64,000 nucleotides of DNA from Chryseobacterium sp. G0201 (lineage in GTDB: Bacteria > Bacteroidota > Bacteroidia > Flavobacteriales > Weeksellaceae), in contig NZ_CP033917.1 in NCBI RefSeq assembly GCF_003815655.1, positions 806,001 through 870,000 of the forward strand. The letters run 5' to 3'. This document shows positions 60,503-64,000 of this stretch, in pieces. Made by a program: the position numbers and the translations under genes. Positions within the stretch are counted from its first letter, which is position 1. Every line of letters begins with the position of its first letter. Below the pieces are notes generated by a model, which saw only the letters and a program-made list of their open reading frames with translations, was not told where the DNA came from and ran no database searches.

Positions 60503-61360
60503 TTAGAATGCTGAAGATTGGATCTTGTAACTCATTTCAAATTGTGACACCCAATTTTCAAGACCAATCGCATTAAGAAAACGGCAGGTACTTTCAGAAG
60601 AATCATCAACATTATTTATGGATATTGCTTGCCATTCACTCATCTGTTTTATTTTACTAAAAAGCTTGTTTCCAATCCCCACTTTTCTGAAATTTTTATC
60701 AACAGCAATTTGGTGTACTTTTCTAGCAACAGGGTTATAAATAGCATACCCTACGAGTTTATCCACTTTATAAGCGCCGAGAATTTTACAATCTTTATCC
60801 ATCTGTTCAATTACCGTAACAGAATTTTGCCATGATGGTTCAATATCCCAGAAAGACCTGAATTTCTCCCATTGAAAGCTACTCATCTCTTGTATTAAAA
60901 CATTAGAATCTTTTTCTTTGAGTTCAATATTTCCTTTAAAACAAAGCAATTTCCGGGTAATCCTAAAACCTAAATTGGTATAAGCTCTTATGGCGGCTTC
61001 ATTTTTTTCGAGCACTTCCAGCGTTAAAATATCTGTTTTTTTATCTTGTAATATAGGGAGAATATAGTCATACATTTGTCTGACTAATCCTTTTCCTCGA
61101 TATTCGGAAATTATTCCTGTTCCGGCATTATATACAATTCGTTGCCCAGCCTCTATTTTTTCAGCATTAAGAATAAAAGACACCAATTTACCCGAATCAA
61201 AGCCTCCCACAGAAAGGCTCATATCAACTTTTTCAGTAAATATTTTTGATTTGAGCTGATCCAATGTTAAGTGAAAAGGAACCAGATAGTCTGAAAAAGA
61301 AGCATTAAATACGGACAAAAGTTCCTGTTTATCAATATTTTCAAGGTTTTCCAATTCCAT
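60503..61360 (-). CDS. Double-domain GNAT acetyltransferase
   Basis: This 285-residue protein holds two GNAT folds. The first has GIISEYRGKGLVRQMYDYI and LEVLEKNEAAIRAYTNLGFR; the second has IAVDKNFRKVGIGNKLFSKI. Such fused GNATs acetylate amines of unknown type. No signal peptide. The second domain's acetyl-CoA loop is RKVGIG, slightly off the consensus, so it may bind weakly. The gene is alone, about 110 bp before the end of the NPP-like gene. Confidence 0.9.
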   Translation of the reverse strand: MELENLENIDKQELLSVFNASFSDYLVPFHLTLDQLKSKIFTEKVDMSLSVGGFDSGKLVSFILNAEKIEAGQRIVYNAGTGIISEYRGKGLVRQMYDYILPILQDKKTDILTLEVLEKNEAAIRAYTNLGFRITRKLLCFKGNIELKEKDSNVLIQEMSSFQWEKFRSFWDIEPSWQNSVTVIEQMDKDCKILGAYKVDKLVGYAIYNPVARKVHQIAVDKNFRKVGIGNKLFSKIKQMSEWQAISINNVDDSSESTCRFLNAIGLENWVSQFEMSYKIQSSAF

Positions 61361-61430
61361 TATATTGTTTTACTAAATATTAAAATTATGGGTTTAAAAA
61401 GATATTGATATTATTTTGTATTTTTATTAC

Positions 61431-61462
61431 ATAAAAAAATACCTCTAAAATTTAGAGGTATT
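61431..61462 (-). terminator. Terminator of the terminal operon
   Basis: AATACCTCTAAA and TTTAGAGGTATT form a 12-bp stem; on the minus strand it is followed by a run of T. It lies 22 bp after the DOMON-like gene. Confidence 0.75.
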
Positions 61463-61483
61463 CAAATATCATGTTTTTTTTAC

Positions 61484-62260
61484 TTATTCTTTAATTAATT
61501 TTTCAAAAGATAAAGTTCCGTCTTTCAATGTAATTTCAAAATAATAGCTTCCCGATTTAAGATCAGCTACGCTAATATTTTCTCCATCAATTTTTACAGA
61601 TTTTACTTTTCTTCCTGTAGCTTCATAAATATCAATAGATTTGATTTTATCAGCATTTTTGAAGTTAACCGTTTCCTTAGCAGGATTTGGATAAAGAACA
61701 ACTTTTTTACTTTCCAGAGCCAAATCATTTGTTGCCAGAGTTGCAGTTTTATTAAGAATAGCATATCCTCTGTTACCAAACCCATGATAATTAGCCGCTA
61801 AAGTTGTTGAAGGACCTTTTGCAAAGAAAATATTTACCGATCCTGCCGAATTTGTAAATGCTGTATCTCCCGCACCACCAGCAAGAGATCTTGTAGCAAT
61901 TATAGTTCTTATACCTCCAGAAGTAGTGTTAGATGTAATCGTCCAATCCTGAGAAGCATCCACGTTGGGCGTAGCACCTACTCCCGCAAATGTATAATCA
62001 AGATTAGAATTGGTAGTCGAATTAGAATTATAAATAAATCCATCAACTCCAGTTCCCATACCACCAGTAGTTCCTGTTCCACCAAAACCGATTCCTAAGT
62101 AGGAAGTATCTGCACCCGTAAGTGTAAGTGTCGCTAAAGTGGAAGAAGTATCCAACTTTACAGTCATTCCAGTTGACCCTAGGTTCACTGTACCAGAGGA
62201 AAACTGTGCTCCTACAGCGCTTGCAAGAGCTAAACTTAATGTGAGTAAAACTTTTTTCAT
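61484..62260 (-). CDS. DOMON-like secreted protein with T9SS sorting domain
   Basis: This 258-residue protein has a signal peptide (VGAQ, residue 19). The body from about residue 25 has TSYLGIGFGGTGTTGG, then DASQDWTITS and ANYHGFGNRGYAIL, a pattern like DOMON domains, which bind haem or sugars. The C-terminal 75 residues (VVLYPNPAKETVNF ... FEKLIKE) are a T9SS type A sorting domain. The protein should be at the cell surface or released. It is the last gene of an operon with an ankyrin protein, YceI, a cytochrome c and a barrel; a role in outer electron transfer or ligand binding is inferred, with the DOMON call less sure than the sorting domain. Confidence 0.8.
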   Translation of the reverse strand: MKKVLLTLSLALASAVGAQFSSGTVNLGSTGMTVKLDTSSTLATLTLTGADTSYLGIGFGGTGTTGGMGTGVDGFIYNSNSTTNSNLDYTFAGVGATPNVDASQDWTITSNTTSGGIRTIIATRSLAGGAGDTAFTNSAGSVNIFFAKGPSTTLAANYHGFGNRGYAILNKTATLATNDLALESKKVVLYPNPAKETVNFKNADKIKSIDIYEATGRKVKSVKIDGENISVADLKSGSYYFEITLKDGTLSFEKLIKE

Positions 62261-62263
62261 ATA

Positions 62264-62791
62264 TTAATTTTTTAAGAGATTAATGATTTCTTTGTTGTTT
62301 GTTTGTAAGGCATATTCAAAAGGAGTCATTCCCATTGAGTCTTTTTTAGATTTATCCGCTTTATGTTTCAGCAATAATTCTATGAGTTCTTTATTTCCGA
62401 ATTTTACAGCCCAGAAAAGTGGTGTAGATCCTGTGGCATCCGCAATATTTGGATCGGCATTTTTATTTAATAAATACTCAACCAAATCTTTATTATACTT
62501 TACAGAAAGTCCCGCCAAAGCAGTTCCTTCCTGACTTTTATAATTGATATCTTTTACATTATCCATCAAAAACTTAGCCACTTCTGTGTTACCTCTGTAG
62601 CACGCTAAAATGAGTGGAGAAAAGCCTCCTTCATTGGTTTCATTGATGATATTCGGATCTTTTTTCATTAGATCTTTGACCTCAGCTACACTGCCGCTTC
62701 TTGCAATATCAAAAATAGACTTTGCTTTTTCCTGAGCTGATACAAATGAAAATCCCAGAAAAAAACTTACAATTAAGATTAAATTTTTCAT
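62264..62791 (-). CDS. Secreted ankyrin-repeat protein
   Basis: This 175-residue protein has a signal peptide (FVSAQ, about residue 19) and four ankyrin repeats (FSPLILACYRGNTEVAKFLM, DLVEYLLNKNADPNIADATG, STPLFWAVKFGNKELIELLL, MTPFEYALQTNNKEIINLL). Periplasmic ankyrin proteins near catalase or cytochrome genes often aid protein assembly in redox stress; here it follows a YceI gene by a 4-bp overlap and precedes the DOMON-like gene by 3 bp. It should be exported and scaffold other proteins of the operon (inference). Confidence 0.92.
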   Translation of the reverse strand: MKNLILIVSFFLGFSFVSAQEKAKSIFDIARSGSVAEVKDLMKKDPNIINETNEGGFSPLILACYRGNTEVAKFLMDNVKDINYKSQEGTALAGLSVKYNKDLVEYLLNKNADPNIADATGSTPLFWAVKFGNKELIELLLKHKADKSKKDSMGMTPFEYALQTNNKEIINLLKN

Positions 62792-63333
62792 TGTTTTGAA
62801 AGTATATAATCATATTTAACATTCACATTTTCTGCAACTTTTTTAGATACCATTTTAGGAATGGTCACATTATGATCTGCAGGTCTTGCTACAAAACCTC
62901 CCTGCATGTAGATCTTTCCATCTTTGGCATAAATTGTCGCTGATGAATTAACGGCTTTATCTACCCCGTGAAAATTAAGTTTCCCCTGTATCGTATATTT
63001 TTGTGGTGATGCTGTAACTTTAGTTTTATCAAAATTGACAAGCTTTCCTGTAAAAGTTGCTTTAGGATATTTTGCAGATTCGGCATAACTTTCATTGAAA
63101 TGCTCTTCCATTAATTTCACTGTGAATTTATAATTCTTCACAATAGAAACAGAAGCTATTTCTCCGGTATCGGTATTCAGGATAACGACATTGTTATTAT
63201 CTTTTGCGCTCACATCTTCAAATAACGGAACTGATGCTTCAAAGCTTACCTTTCCTGTTTTTGAGCTATATTTTTGAGCCCATGCAAGGTTGGTAAACAG
63301 TAATGATACAATAATTAATACTACATTTTTCAT
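62788..63333 (-). CDS. YceI family protein (second copy)
   Basis: This 181-residue protein has a signal peptide (LAWAQ, residue 19) and a YceI-type lipocalin-like fold: YSSKTGKVSFEASVPLFEDV, KLMEEHFNESYAESAKYPKA, and TIQGKLNFHGVDKAV. It is shorter and quite different from the copy at 941-1513. It lies 11 bp after a cytochrome c gene and overlaps the ankyrin gene by 4 bp, so it is co-expressed with redox-type partners. YceI members bind polyisoprenoid lipids, possibly quinones (inference). Confidence 0.88.
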   Translation of the reverse strand: MKNVVLIIVSLLFTNLAWAQKYSSKTGKVSFEASVPLFEDVSAKDNNNVVILNTDTGEIASVSIVKNYKFTVKLMEEHFNESYAESAKYPKATFTGKLVNFDKTKVTASPQKYTIQGKLNFHGVDKAVNSSATIYAKDGKIYMQGGFVARPADHNVTIPKMVSKKVAENVNVKYDYILSKQ

Positions 63334-63344
63334 TTTTATATTTT

Positions 63345-63695
63345 TTAATTTTCGATTAAACCGTCAGCTTTCCATTTAATGAAAAAATTGATCTGGTTTT
63401 GTGACAATGATCCTCCTGGCGGCATTCTGCCGACAGCTCCTACAGGTCTTTGTATTCTGTCTATAATATTGTCAATTTCTGCTTTTACCAAGTTATAATT
63501 TGTTAATGGATAACTAGCGGCAGGGCCTCCTGGTGAATGGCATATAATACAATTGGTTTCAATAATTGGTCTTATATCTGTTTCATATTTTACAATTTCG
63601 GTGATTGGTGTATTGTCAGAAATCTCCTCATAGGTTCTGCTTTCACAAGCAATTAGTAAAACTGCTGATGATAGTATGTATAGTATCTTTTTCAT
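63345..63695 (-). CDS. Monohaem cytochrome c-type lipoprotein
   Basis: The protein has 116 residues from the ATG at 63695; upstream codons up to 63836 belong to the neighbouring barrel gene's overlap. The lipobox is LIAC with Cys17. The haem site is CIICH (49-53), and Met91 in GRMPPGG is the probable second axial ligand, the usual arrangement of class I cytochromes c. It is placed just after the DUF5777 barrel gene (1-bp gap). It should sit anchored in the periplasm or outer membrane and carry electrons; partner unknown. Confidence 0.88.
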   Translation of the reverse strand: MKKILYILSSAVLLIACESRTYEEISDNTPITEIVKYETDIRPIIETNCIICHSPGGPAASYPLTNYNLVKAEIDNIIDRIQRPVGAVGRMPPGGSLSQNQINFFIKWKADGLIEN

Positions 63696-63696
63696 T

Positions 63697-64000
63697 TTAA
63701 AAAACTCTATAAAGATTAAACCCAAAGAAAATTTGTCCTTTTTCCCACTTTCCGGCTGCATTGGTAAGGTATCCGATGTCAGAATTAAGCTGAGAATTAC
63801 TGAAAACAAGCTGAAAAACGTGCCCTCCAGTTTCAATATCCATCCCTACTGATAAAGGATTTTTATATACCGTGTGATTATCAAAATTCACAAAATATTC
63901 TGCGTTGATAGAAATTCTTTTAGAAATTTTGTATCTGCCCCCCAATCCTGTTAAAAACTGATTCTTATCTTCAATATTAGGCTCGTAAAGGTTTTTGTGA
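63697..64000 (-). CDS. DUF5777-type beta-barrel protein, C-terminal part (5' end outside window)
   Basis: The frame stays open to the right edge, so only about 100 C-terminal residues are visible. They are amphipathic strands (RYKISKRISINAEYFVNFDN, GHVFQLVFSNSQLNSDIGYL) ending GFNLYRVF with a terminal aromatic residue. The end matches DUF5777 barrels, which are common in Bacteroidota beside cytochrome c and YceI genes. It is the most upstream gene of the visible part of the operon; further genes may lie to the right. Confidence 0.8.
   Translation of the reverse strand, partial: HKNLYEPNIEDKNQFLTGLGGRYKISKRISINAEYFVNFDNHTVYKNPLSVGMDIETGGHVFQLVFSNSQLNSDIGYLTNAAGKWEKGQIFFGFNLYRVF

Overview
The window looks like chromosome of a Flavobacteriia member, most probably a Chryseobacterium-like Weeksellaceae. 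The reasons are the AT-rich sequence, very AT-rich intergenic gaps, secreted proteins with the type IX secretion (T9SS) C-terminal motif 'YPNP' (four here), promoters with the Bacteroidota -7 box TAnnTTTG, and families such as DUF6702, DUF2490, DUF3575, DUF5777 and DUF6624. No prophage, CRISPR array, insertion sequence, tRNA or rRNA was found. About 65 genes are supported; two (left and right edge) are cut by the window.

Layout. 0-8 kb: end of a methyltransferase, a YceI protein, two related secreted 'VGIG' proteins, radA, a secreted M12B-like metalloprotease, an ACP-phosphodiesterase-like enzyme and DUF6702. 8-17 kb: a large T9SS subtilisin, a HupE-like membrane protein, a divergent drug-efflux MFS/HxlR regulator pair, and an M1 aminopeptidase. 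17-22.5 kb: a LytS/LytTR two-component pair divergent from a DUF2490 outer-membrane protein, a citrate-type transporter and a dicarboxylate symporter, which reads as one carboxylate sensing and uptake locus. 22.5-25.2 kb: groES and groEL, split by an inserted four-helix-bundle gene flanked by inverted short repeats. 25-30 kb: accessory zone with DUF6624, a repeat-filled gap, an unknown gene next to an Arr-type rifampin ADP-ribosyltransferase, a 440-bp non-coding gap with DnaA-box-like repeats, a lipoprotein/membrane-protein pair and DUF1801.

30-39 kb: FMN riboswitch and ribB, a T9SS cargo protein, a Cys-X-Cys surface protein, a DUF3575 barrel, then an OmpR/kinase pair with a porin and a metabolite:H+ symporter. 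39-51 kb: patatin fused to an outer-membrane barrel, an ABC exporter, hydrolase, Crp-like regulator, truA, lpxK, purine nucleoside phosphorylase, TlpA-like lipoprotein, GNAT and dinB. 51-61 kb: cytoplasmic alpha-amylase, carboxylesterase, AraC regulator, cupin, alcohol dehydrogenase, HxlR/NmrA divergent pair, a phosphodiesterase and a double GNAT. 61.4-64 kb: one minus-strand operon (DUF5777 barrel, monohaem cytochrome c lipoprotein, YceI, ankyrin protein, DOMON-like T9SS protein) that looks like an envelope redox or ligand-binding module.

The most interesting points are the groES/four-helix-bundle/groEL insertion, the terminal cytochrome/YceI/DOMON operon, a perfect inverted repeat spanning the -7 box and start codon of dinB, a REPIN-like structure near 46.3 kb, several families of degenerate intergenic repeats, and the DnaA-box-like cluster near 27.7 kb.
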